A DNA stretch of 64,000 nucleotides from Limanda limanda. Its lineage: Eukaryota > Chordata > Actinopteri > Pleuronectiformes > Pleuronectidae. The notes beneath the pieces are model-generated. The model was not told where the DNA came from and did no database searches. It saw nothing but the letters and a program-made list of their open reading frames with translations. The stretch spans positions 6,427,007 to 6,491,006 of the forward strand of contig NC_083647.1 in NCBI RefSeq assembly GCF_963576545.1, in the 5' to 3' direction. The translations under genes and the position numbers were made by a program. The stretch's first letter is position 1; each line of letters opens with the position of its first letter. Below, in pieces: positions 1-46,460 of the stretch.

Positions 1-1194
1 GCAGCAATAACGACAACATACCGCCCCTTTAGATCACGGGTTCTAAAACTTTTCAGCTACCAACTAAAGATGCCAGAGACATGCAACCCCCATTATCCCT
101 GGAGTTTTTTTGAAACATACGAATTGGATTCATTTAACTTAGTTTGAAAAAAAAAAAAAGCACCTACATGCACATCTCTCAGTGTTCTCTGTGGTGCTGA
201 AAATGGCCCTGCTGCAACTAATGCTGTCACTTATCTTTTATAATCATTTTAGAGGTTTAACTACTTTTTCTTATTCCTTTCTAACAATAATGGCTAAAAT
301 AAGCTTTTTCTAATTGCTTATACATTTTATTTGATTTCCAGTGCCTGGGGGTCCCGACCCTGGCTTTAATCAGACCATATGCCCAAATTCATTGCAAGAC
401 TATACTAGTGAGTTCCTAGAAGTGGCCCCACTCACCTTGTTACCATGTAAATAGATTTCTTTGTGGAATTACTCTCAGATTTACTTTGTTCGGTCCAGAT
501 GGAGTTTTAATTTACTTCCATGATCAACACTGATTTTTCTGCCACACTTGTACCTTGCAGGTGTGTTGCTTACAGAAGTGGTTACAGCTGGTATTATAAG
601 ATGTGTTGCTAATTGTTGTCGTAAACAGCTCACACAGTGTGTTTAAATGATACAAATGTTTCTGGATTACTGCACATCAATCTATAAAATAACATGACAA
701 TTAATAACAATCAAGATTTGCACACACAACCACTGCACCTAGTTAAGAATAAAAAATAGTTTTCTAGTATTTGGGTACTTTACATATGCCCCTTAAAGGA
801 AAAACACCAAAGCTTCCAAATCCTCTGACTCAGCACTGAAAGAATGAAAGAAGATATGAGCTCCAGCAGTCTTTCACCACTGCCTCAACTCCATAATACT
901 GTCGCGGCCATATAAGAGTTGTGTTATGTAACAATAAAAAATGATGGTAAAGGTAACATATCATTGCTCCTGTTAGAAGGAAGAAGACCCTAACTTGTTA
1001 GCACTTCAGTCTGATGGTGCTCACATGACAGAAATCACACATCTGTGAAAACTCTGCTCAACAGGCTTCACTTGTTCCACCAGGATGCACCACAGAGCAC
1101 CACAGGAAGTCCTCCCTCAGAGCTTCAGACACTCTAGGTTAATAGACCGGCCCTGACTTTTTTCACCCAGTCAGCACATTACACCTTCATTTAT

Positions 1195-1430
1195 AATTAG
1201 TTAACTTCTGTTGTATATGTACAGCATTTGTGCATGTTCTTATTCAGCTTATTTTCATATATTGTATTTTAACGCACATATTTTTACTTTCTATTTTACT
1301 CATACCTATATTTTGTATATCTATTCATTGTTATTGTCTTGGTCTGTATATATTTCAATTCTTGGCTGGAGCACCTGCAAGGAAACCCATTTCGCCTGGG
1401 ATCAATAAAGTATTTCTGATTACCAATGTT
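1195..1430 (+). repeat. LINE-like 3' tail ending in an AATAAA-type motif
   Basis: A T-rich tract leads into a segment resembling 'ATTTCGCCTGGGATCAATAAAG'-type wording at about 1388-1410. This is typical of the 3' ends of widespread teleost retroposons. A reverse-orientation relative lies at about 20150-20330, where 'CCTTTATTATTCCACAATGGGGA' is the complementary form. No reverse transcriptase coding sequence is visible, so this is a 5'-truncated copy. The exact LINE clade was not determined. Confidence 0.5.
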
Positions 1431-1840
1431 GATATGTTATTACAAATAATACACACATATTGTATAGACTGTAGCTAGCACAAGAGACACTGTCAAGAAG
1501 ATTGTTTTGATTACAAACAACTGTTGTATACCTGCATGTCTGCAGAGTAATGAAAGGGAATCCTATGGATGGCTGTTTGTGTGGAGGTGGGTGTGGTCAA
1601 TTACCTGCAGGGTTTAAATTTTAAGCATTAAGAATGTAATAAAGTGATAAAGCACGAGAGGAGCAAACTACAGGCAGCTATAATAGTAATGCAGCTTTGC
1701 AATCATTAATTAACTTATGTCAGTAATACGTTGACGTTTGTTTCTTTTGCAAAAGTGAAATTCCACCTTTCCCTGAAGCTGGGACATCTTAGACATTATC
1801 CTGAACATTTATTAAAAAGTTCCTAATCTACATCTGAACC

Positions 1841-3214
1841 TACGGAAGCGTATTGCATTCACTTGAAAAAAAAAAAAAAGCTCTGGGTAAAAAAAAAAAA
1901 AAAAGTTCAAAAAACAGTTCGAACTTTTTTCCCCCCCCTGTTTTTCCGAGATAAAAATCCTGTTTTTCGAACATTTTTTTTTCCTGTTTTTCCGAGATAA
2001 AAATCCTGTTTTTCGCTCAAATTTTTTTCCATGCTTTTATTTTGAAAGTGACGTATAGCGTCCATAGACGTAGCGTCAAATAAACCTGAAAACATCAGTT
2101 GAAAGTCTCGACCATCTTTCGGGGGATATGCTACAGATGGGTTGAGGATAGTTTTTATTTCTGTCCCGTTAGTGGCTTTATTATAGAAGATGGATGTGTA
2201 GTTCCTGTTATAAGCAGGTTTGTGGTTGGGACTCTTGTTTTGAAAGGGGTTCTAACAGAAAGGGTTCTATCGATAAAGAAAAGTGTGAAGGAAAATAAAC
2301 GAGTGTGATGTTCCGATTCAATAACCATCTCTCGTGTCCTCTTTCGGCTGAGGCCTCCTGACAGTAGAACAAACCGCTCGGCTACATTAGTCTGTTGCAG
2401 GGTCAGGCTGATACAGCAGCAACCATACTCCATGCATGTGAGAGCTTCAGGCAGGATTAAAGGGACTCTTACCTTTGTTGCATTTTAACACTTTTTGTGG
2501 ATAAGGTTAAATTGGTATTAATAAGGTAATGACACTCTAAAATGCAAGACAGACCCACCAGGAGTTAAAACAAACAATTATTTCACTCTCGTAATATTTA
2601 GTGAAAACTTCAACCAATAAAATTCTTCGGACCGAAGGACCTTATTGGCCGACAGACCTGTCTGTTTGCTGCATGGAAACAGACAGGAAGCCCGTCTGCT
2701 TCTTGTGGCGCATTCGGGCCCGCGTCATCAAGGCGCGTCCTCAACTATAGGGTTTGTTTTGATTCCACGGCAGACAGTAGCGAGTATCGACCGTAGCGAC
2801 TGACGATGGCAGACCAAAGTGGTCCACGGCGTACTGAAACAGCCGCTCCCAGGGGGAAAAACAAAAGAAAAAACACCGCGGATGGGAACGAGGGGGTGGG
2901 GCATTGGAGGAAGGCGGGATGATTCGAATGTGCTGTAATTCTCAAATGCAACAAAGGTAAGAGTCCCTTTAAGGGAACGCCTTTTCCGGAGAAAACTTAA
3001 CCCAGAAAAACAGGATTTTTATCTCGTAAAAACAGAAAATAAAAAAGTTCGAAAAAAAAGGTTTTTTATCTCGTAAAATCAGAAAATACAAAAGTTCGAA
3101 AAACAGGAAAAAAAACAACAACTTCGAAAAACAGGAATAATCCTGTTTTTCGAAGTTTTTTTTTTTTTTACCCAAGGCTTTTTTTTTTATAAGTGAATGC
3201 AATACGCTTCTGTA
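1841..3214. mobile_element. Non-autonomous DNA transposon with long imperfect terminal inverted repeats
   Basis: The left end reads TACGGAAGCGTATTGCATTC. The right end, reverse-complemented, reads TACAGAAGCGTATTGCATTC. The inverted similarity continues inward through A-rich tracts, a 'GGGTAAAA' block, and repeated 'CCTGTTTTTCGA' and 'CGAGATAAAAATCC' motifs, covering roughly 200 bp at each end. The 6-bp direct repeat TGAACC flanks it at 1835-1840 and 3215-3220 and is probably the target-site duplication. No transposase is recognisable. A second element (2461-2968) is inserted inside it; without that insert it is about 0.86 kb. The superfamily is uncertain because a 6-7 bp duplication is not diagnostic. 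Confidence 0.75.
2461..2968. mobile_element. TTAA-flanked MITE nested in the larger transposon
   Basis: Inverted termini AGGGACTCTTACCTTTGTTG (from 2461) and its reverse complement (to 2968) are near perfect for about 25 bp. TTAA lies directly outside each end, at 2457-2460 and 2969-2972. TTAA target duplication is characteristic of the piggyBac and Kolobok superfamilies. The AGGG start looks more like Kolobok-type non-autonomous elements, but that assignment is inference. No transposase is encoded. It sits inside the 1841-3214 element, so it inserted later. Confidence 0.75.
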
Positions 3215-3374
3215 TGAACCTTTGCACAGAGAATTATGTTAATTACCCAGACTTTGAATGGAGTCTGCTCCATTCAAAAAATAATAACACAACTGGATAA
3301 TAACACAGCTGTGTGTGTTAGCCCAGGAGTTGTCAGAGCGCTGGTGGAGCCGGGCAGAGAGCAGCATGTGTTAC

Positions 3375-3622
3375 CTGGCGGTGCTGAGCAGCGGGTGCCG
3401 GGTCCCCACCAGCTTCCGGACGTGCATGGCCACATTGCTGAGCTCGTCGCTGAGCAGGCAGCGGAGGCTCATGAAGGAGGTGGGATACCCGACGATCTTC
3501 TCCGCGTCGGACACCACTTTGCTCCAGTTGGACGCTCCGGGGCTGGAGAACAGACTCAGCGTCCTCTGTCCCCGGCTCGACGCCGCCCGGCAGCACAGAC
3601 GCGACCACGTAGTGAAAAGCAT
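3375..3622 (-). CDS. pdss2: pdss2 coding exon 1: decaprenyl-diphosphate synthase subunit 2, N-terminus (partial)
   Basis: This exon encodes the first 82 residues plus two bases of the next codon. PDSS2 partners PDSS1 in the mitochondrial enzyme that builds the long polyprenyl diphosphate tail of coenzyme Q. Residues 1-30 are Arg/Ser-rich without acidic residues, starting [20 protein letters not shown], which looks like a mitochondrial presequence. Residues 41-57, [17 protein letters not shown], followed by SDELSN, match vertebrate PDSS2 almost exactly, and the segment ends [13 protein letters not shown] as in the human protein. The exon ends at a consensus donor (CCAG|GTAACA on the minus strand), so the reading frame past 3375 is intron. 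The polyprenyl-synthase catalytic region is encoded by later exons outside the window. The gene runs divergently from sobp. The family call is firm; the presequence cleavage site was not determined. Confidence 0.93.
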
Positions 3623-3910
3623 TTTCTCTGAAGACTCTGTTTCTATTTGGAGACAGTTGACTGAAGTGTCATTCAGGTTCTTGCTGCCATCTTCAAACGG
3701 TGTGACCGGATTTAACTGAGGCTAACGCTGTGACATGTTGTTAAACAGCGCCACGTCTGTAGTATTAATAAATAACTATGATTTAATATCCGGACACACC
3801 TAACACACTGTCTCTGGGAGAATAAGAAGCAGTTTCACAACACACGACCTGACACAGGGGGCTGCCATCTTTCTTTGCGTAATACGTTACGTCGTGAAAC
3901 GTAGCGACGG
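3623..3910 (-). promoter_or_regulatory. pdss2: pdss2 5'UTR and promoter region with two YY1-like motifs
   Basis: The stretch upstream of the pdss2 ATG is relatively CpG-rich compared with its AT-rich flanks. On the minus strand it contains AAGATGGC at 3686-3693 and again at 3864-3871, matching the YY1 core that recurs in promoters of nuclear genes for mitochondrial proteins. A partly palindromic 'GTAATACGTTACGTCG' segment lies at about 3880-3895. No TATA box was seen. The transcription start is inferred to lie in this interval, not observed. Confidence 0.5.
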
Positions 3911-6224
3911 CTGCTGCCAGATTCCGACACGCCCACTTTCTGAGAGCACAGTCAGTGATAGAATCTGTATGTAATCATGCATTGATTTAATATCATTAAA
4001 TAAATAATAATATAATAATTGTGTCCTGCTATTTTGTCAAATTGCCACACAACATGAGACAACTTCTATATATTTTATATAAAAATTATTTTGTATATTT
4101 AAATCATATGTTTTAAATGCTATGCAAACACTTTTGTAATAAATATAAATTTGTATACATCACATACATTAGTGTTATAGTAATTTAATATATAATCAGA
4201 TATTTTATCGTTATTGTTATTAGGTAAACTCATTTGTATATATATACCCATTGTTCAAAGCTGGCACCTGTAGATACCTCAAGTATTCTATTACTAAGCT
4301 CAATGAGATGGATATTTCTTTTCCAGGAATTTTACCTTGATTTTCTTCTTCCAAGTTACTAGTTTAAACAGATAATGTTCAAATTGGTTTGATTGGATTA
4401 AACCACCAGAAATCTTAATTTGAAAAGGTAGCAAACGGCAAGAATTAAATATATAGAAACTCAAAATGATCTTTATCTATGTGCTGCATTTACTTAAAAG
4501 GGAAATTGTAAGTTAATATAACATTATAATGATTTACAGCACAAAGTAACAATAACTTCACTTTATACTCGGCATAAAGATTACCACTGCCTTGAAAGTA
4601 CACAGAATACATTTAGATGAAAGCCTTGTAAAGTCATCAAAATGTAAATTGACAAATGTAAACAGACAAAATATAAACTAATCGTTAGCAGATTTGTTTT
4701 TATCAAACAGAAATAGTAGCTGCAGTCTTACACAGTATCTATGGTTAGATAATATAAGGACCCCTGTGTTGTCCAATGTGATCTCCATTCTGATGTGTAA
4801 GTAATGTTTGATCATTGGAGAACATCATTTTTCATTGGATCATTCTGAAACATCACAAACATATTGTAACTGCTTTTGTCAATTCATTGGATATTATAGT
4901 TACAGCTGCATGTTTCCCATTTAGACAGATTACTATAAATCAAAAACATGTGTACAGAGATTTCACCTCAATGTGGAAACACTTAGGATCAAATCTGTCT
5001 TTGGTTTGGTCCTAACTCGTTGTTTGATTGAATTACGGCAGATAAAGAACTGCACATTTTAATGTTTATTTGTGTCCAAGACTACAATGAGGTAAAACAT
5101 TTATTTGAAACCAAGGTAAAAAAAACGAACCTTGAGAGTATTCATGTTAACCACACTGTTGAAAACCAAGCTCTCATACAAAATCCTTGTGATGATATAA
5201 CAGCTCCACAGTTTAGAGGGAAAAGACCCAGCAGAGTTATAACAATGCTTTCATTGAATCCTACTTCATATGCTTGTTACAGGACTGGAGACAAAGTCTG
5301 TTGAGGACAGCTTAAACAACACAGAGCTGCTGAATAGACTTATGAAACAAATGATGTGTTCAGGCTCAGCATCAGATTGTCCAGATTAAAATAGCTGCAG
5401 GCAATTTTAGAGTATTTAGGCATGTCACAGTATTTTATCATAACAAAAAGCACAACTTATAACACTGTTTCATTTAGATTATGTATGTTTTATTGTAATT
5501 TCCACAATATCTTCAGTTACTTCACATATTCATATCTCCAACTCTTCATGCATAATGTATCATCAGAAGCATTCCAGTTATAATCCACTATCCCTCTGCT
5601 ATAGCCAAAGAAATACAGGAATTGTGTGCTACTGTTTTTTTGTAGGCGAGAGCTGCGCTGTAGCACTCAAGTCATCTCACCCTGACCCCATGTCACGGTT
5701 CACAGCTCCGGTTCCTGCTGGTTTCCCTGGCTGAAATGGGTGTCACCGCGCCCGTACAGCATCACCCTGCCTTCTCCGTGGCTCTCCACCTGTCGACTCA
5801 TTGTAATTCCACTTAAAGTCAGAGGGCAGCATGTAGCACGCCGCTGTGACGGATAAATCAATGCCTGACGCTAAAATCATTTATTAAAGGGCCCCTGAGT
5901 CTGCCTCATGTGCCAATAACAGAACTGTTTTGCATTAACATAGAGGTTCTGGAATTCCCTTTTCAAACAACATGCTGTCAACATGTATCGTGCAAGACAG
6001 GCGTGTAAAACTGCTTTATATAAATATATATTCCAATATGTGTTTACATGTGTACGTTAACACATGTAGGGATACTATACAAAGGACTCGAATGTTTACT
6101 GTATGTGCATATGTAATCATGGCAGTATTTAATAAATGCAGGACATTTTTCCCCCTGGACAAATCTGTCTGTCTTTCTAAATGTCATGTTTTCACCCCAG
6201 GGCTGTTTGTTTGTTGGCTTGTTT

Positions 6225-6560
6225 GTTGTAACCAAGATTACGCAAAAACTACGAGAAGGATTACCGAGAAACTTGGTAACGGATGTGGGTCAGGGAAGAA
6301 TCCATAAAATATTGGTGCAGATCTGGATCAAGAGGCAGATTCAAGAATGTCTTTCCCTCTTTCTTTAAAGTGCGAGAGGAGGCGTTTTCCAACAATCCCA
6401 TTTATTTCCCAGATAATAATTCATGGACCTCGATAAAAAAAAGTGACTGAGTGTGTGCAATTTGATACAGATCCATCTAAAAGTTCTTATCCGGTTTATT
6501 TGGATGTGGTATAATCAGGGCACTGTTGGGACTTGGCGGAGTTATCCACTCATGAATGCT
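6225..6560 (+). repeat. Interspersed teleost repeat ('acgcaaaaactac...ttggcggagttat' family)
   Basis: The phrases 'ATTACGCAAAAACTACGAGA', 'AGAAACTTGGTAACGGATG', 'TGGTGCAGATCTGGATCAAG', 'AATAATTCATGGACCTCGAT' and 'GGACTTGGCGGAGTTAT' occur in order. This is the familiar wording of an abundant fish repeat. No coding sequence or clear terminal repeats are visible. The class (LINE tail versus DNA element) was not resolved. Confidence 0.5.
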
Positions 6561-7299
6561 GTTCTAGTTGAAAAGGAATGCTTTTAAAAAGGGAATAATT
6601 TTGCTCCAGTTATTGTTTTAAACACTGAATTTGAGATACTTATTTTTATTGTTCAGTCAAATATACTGTGGGAAAAAAACATTATTTTCCTTTTTGAATT
6701 TTGATGATTTATTTAGTTCACATGTGGCCTTGTGCCCACTGATACAACCAAACTCACGGATTTCTGCAAACCTCTTTAATAAGAAAATATCTTAATGTGT
6801 AAGTCTTGAGACAACAGACACCTGTTGATGCTTATTTTGACCTTGCACATTGTTAGCTCATGGAACAACCTTGGGGAGAAGCAGCAGAACTCTAAAGGCC
6901 AAATGGAAACTTCATTTTCAGCATGATGATTCAGACATTGCAGAAGTAACACACCTCAGAAGTTTCCTTTGGCCTTGAGAGCATGTTGCACCTTTTCCCT
7001 CCTTATGATGAAGGATATGTTTTAAGCAACATTTCTCTTCTTATTCCACACTCACACACTTTCATTGCCTCAGTTGAGAAGACTCATGGAACACCTGCTC
7101 CAATGCACTTCTCACTACGCAACCTTCGCCTCCCATTTATTTCCTATGTCTGAGAGGGAAGAGGCCAATAAAACATTTGTTTCCTGTGGCGAAGTAAATT
7201 GACGAATGGCTTCACATGTGGTTCAACTTAGGCGAACTATGATCTGTGAAATCTGTCTCGGATTCACGTAACTCCATGTTCCAATGCAGCGTCAGATCA

Positions 7300-7905
7300 C
7301 GTGACCCTGTCCTGTCAGTAGTCTTTTATAATTAATAAATAAACCAGTCACTTACAAAGAATGCAAACAATGAATATGAACTTAGTTAACGATTAAGAAT
7401 TTTTCTTTTCAAATTTTTTTTGAAAAACAAAATACGCTTGAGCATGGAACAATTTTCCAAATATATAAAATGATATATGACTTTGCTCAAAGCTATAGAA
7501 CGTGCAGGTAAGGGGGAGGGGCAGCAAGCAGAAGCAGGTTGTAAGGTTACACTCTGCTACAGAGATCAGGTGTTTTTGTTTACAGCTCAACTCTTTGTCT
7601 GTGTCTCTCACGTGTATGGCTCTGCTTTTTCATCCTGAGTGATTGTTTTCCTTTTCTTTTCTTTTCTTCATTTTTGCATCTGTAAAAATATCAACACGCC
7701 CGCTTGCCCATGAATCCTGCAGAGGATCTCCTGCTGCGTTCTCACATGGCCTCATATGGACATTCTGCAGTTTTTACTATAGGGGCTGGCAGGTGATACT
7801 CCGGAGAATGTCCAGATCCTCTCACTGGGACATTGGCGTTCTCAGATATACAGTGTATGTACAATGTGGCCCTGTTATGGCCCCTGATTGTGAAAAATCC
7901 TCAAT
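7300..7905 (+). repeat. Degenerate repeat related to 17765-18150, interrupted by about 0.35 kb
   Basis: Segment 7300-7510 ('CCTGTCAGTAGTCTTTTATA ... AATAAACCAGTCACTTACAAA ... GACTTTGCTCAAAG') aligns by eye with 17825-18010. Segment 7845-7905 ('ACAATGTGGCCCTGTTATGG', then CCCCTGATTGTGAAAAATCC) aligns with about 18090-18135. The material between, about 7510-7840, is absent from the second copy, so one copy was interrupted or deleted. Confidence 0.45.
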
Positions 7906-8329
7906 GCAAAGATTAAAAAATATATATATATGAAGCCATCCAAGCAACAGCGACTACATTTCAAAAAGTCCTTGAGCAAGGCACTACTAGTCCAGGAAAA
8001 GTAGCGTTTACGACAGACTAATTGTAAAATAATTTTTTTCAGCATAGATCATTTCTATGAGGTGTCCAGAACAACATACTAAAAGTCCTAAGAAATTCTT
8101 GTTTAATATATAGAAATATATTTAATTCTCATCAATCCGAGATGAGTGCCAATAAGGCCAGGCAACAATACACCCCAATGGAGCTATATTTTTCCTTTAC
8201 TCTTATCACAATGAAACTTTACACAATGAAAGTACCCATGAAAAGTAAAACATTTTTGTATTACAAGTTTCTTTGAAAATGACTTTTAATATGCAAATGA
8301 GCTATACACTAATCGAATTTGCCCAAAAT

Positions 8330-8777
8330 ACACCCAAATAGGCTACAGGCACCTGTTACCCGTGCGCACTGTCACCATGAGGGCGCAGCGCTAAGTGGAT
8401 GCGAGCGCTCTGATTGCGCTCCATGGGAAAAGCGAGAAGAAATACCCCCCCCCCCCCACACTGATCACCAGCGCGTCATATCATGTTTCAGCGGACGCCC
8501 CTCCCCCTGTCTCGTTTCCCCCCCCCTCACTCAACCTCTCTCCTTTGACTCGCACGGGCGGCTCTCACCACTGGCGCACGGACCCGCGGAGGAGCACACG
8601 GCCGGAAGATGGCTGACTTGGCCGGGCGCAGAGAGCCCTCGGCGGCACCCCCCGCGTCCCCCGGGCCGCTGCGAAGCTGCGAGACGCCCGCCGTCTGGAG
8701 CCTGTGAACCGCCCCCCCCTCTACTCCCCCCTCCGCTCCCTCACCGCAAACATTGACAGGAGCACCGCAGAGACACC
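8330..8777 (+). promoter_or_regulatory. sobp: sobp CpG-rich promoter and 5'UTR
   Basis: Base composition shifts sharply from AT-rich DNA to a CpG-dense stretch that continues past exon 1 to about 9250. It includes poly-C runs (8447-8459 and about 8517-8526). No TATA box is evident, consistent with a CpG-island promoter. An in-frame TGA at 8754-8756 closes the frame upstream of the ATG and supports the chosen start. The exact transcription start cannot be placed. Confidence 0.6.
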
Positions 8778-45202
<36,425 letters not shown>

Positions 45203-45203
45203 G

Positions 45204-46256
45204 GTGAGTTCAGCCACAGTGTGCTCCCACACTTACACTTACATTTTGTATTTGCACACTGTACAAATATAAAGTCACACAGATTTATTCAGTAATATGT
45301 TTTAATTCCTATTGAGATAACTATACAAAAATTGGTTAGTTTTGATGTTATTGCCATTTAATGTTAAGTCTAGTACATCATGATCATTTTGAAATAGAAA
45401 TAAAAAGGCTGATCAGAATCTCCCAACGTGATGCGTTATCAGCTTAATTAATATTCAATAAATAATAATGCTTTCCTCTCAAGCTTTAACTCCACATGGA
45501 CAGGTGTACAGATGAGGTGCCCTGCACTCATATGGGCCGATGTTGAACAGCCTCTTAAAGGGTTACAGTGTTAATACATCCAGATGATGCAGGGGATTTC
45601 TAGGATTTCCCCAGCTCTCCTATGCAAGCACAATTGAATGTATCTAAATTGAAATTGAAATTTAAGACTGAAAAGAGATTTTTTTAAATAATTATATGGC
45701 TTATACAGCTGTTTCTTTAGCTGTGTGTTACTTTAACTGGTGGAATCCATATGTGAGCTTCAGAAATGGCAGGTCTTTCATGTAAGAGGATTTACTCAAC
45801 ACATTAATGACACATTTAATGATGTACTGATGTTGTTAATTAAATAAAATTGTATTAAAGACCAATTCAAGACCAATTCAAGTTGTGGTAACATGAGGCG
45901 AGGACTCTGAATTAGAGTAATTATTCATATCAAAAGAGGGGAAATTGTGAATACTGTTAAAAGAATCCTTGCGGCTGAGATGAACGGATGAATGGGCTGT
46001 AACCTTCAGACGCACAATTCCTGATCACTGATACCGGAGAAGGCTAAATCTATTTTCTCTATTTCACCTTGGCTACTTGCCTGCAATAAATCAAGACATT
46101 CATTATGAAATATCTAAAATATTATGTAAAATGTATGCAGTTTAATGGTTTAAACCCCTGTTGGTCTGAAGTGAACACCTTGTATCCTGCTTTTACATTT
46201 AAAGCTGGGGCTGCCTGCTTCAATTCATGCATCGACTTTGGGGTTGGGGTTGGGGT

Positions 46257-46344
<88 letters not shown>

Positions 46345-46358
46345 TGTGTGCGTGTGTG

Positions 46359-46399
<41 letters not shown>

Positions 46400-46460
46400 T
46401 GGGGGGGGAATTTGCTCACCCACTGACTCAGTCTAAATCTCCTCCCACTCTGTTTCACAG
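45204..46460 (+). other. sobp: sobp intron 6, within the 3'UTR (1.26 kb)
   Basis: The stop codon TGA (45200-45202) is followed by one G and then a consensus donor, GTGAGT. A good acceptor, CTCTGTTTCACAG, ends at 46460, preceded by a branch-like CACTGAC near 46421. The intron therefore lies one base after the stop, too close to trigger nonsense-mediated decay. It is dominated near its 3' end by a long GT tract (46257-46400). Confidence 0.75.
46257..46400 (+). repeat. (GT)n microsatellite about 60 bp upstream of the 3'UTR acceptor
   Basis: About 144 bp of GT with occasional GTTT, GA and GC interruptions, followed by a run of G (about 46401-46408). Confidence 0.95.

Larger units (their letters stand above)
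1..3374 (-). other. pdss2: pdss2 intron 1, 3' portion (runs off the left edge)
   Basis: This lies immediately downstream, on the minus strand, of the splice donor that ends pdss2 coding exon 1. The next pdss2 exon should encode a segment resembling human GLVHDSRNSLQLRG, and I did not find it here, so it is probably left of the window. Positions 1-1190 are AT-rich with no gene or recognisable repeat apart from short poly-A runs. The remainder is mostly a LINE-like tail and a nested transposon pair, listed separately. Confidence 0.7.
3911..8330. other. Intergenic interval between divergent pdss2 and sobp
   Basis: AT-rich sequence with no convincing exon on either strand. The short reading frames at 4815, 5062 and 5972 lack similarity to anything I recognise and have no splice context. 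Two teleost interspersed repeats (about 6225-6560 and 7300-7905) occupy part of it. The rest (3911-6220) shows nothing that I can name. Confidence 0.6.

Noticed and set aside
3236..3719. Plus-strand frames over pdss2 exon 1
   Set aside because: The minus strand encodes the conserved PDSS2 N-terminus; the plus frames are antisense shadows.
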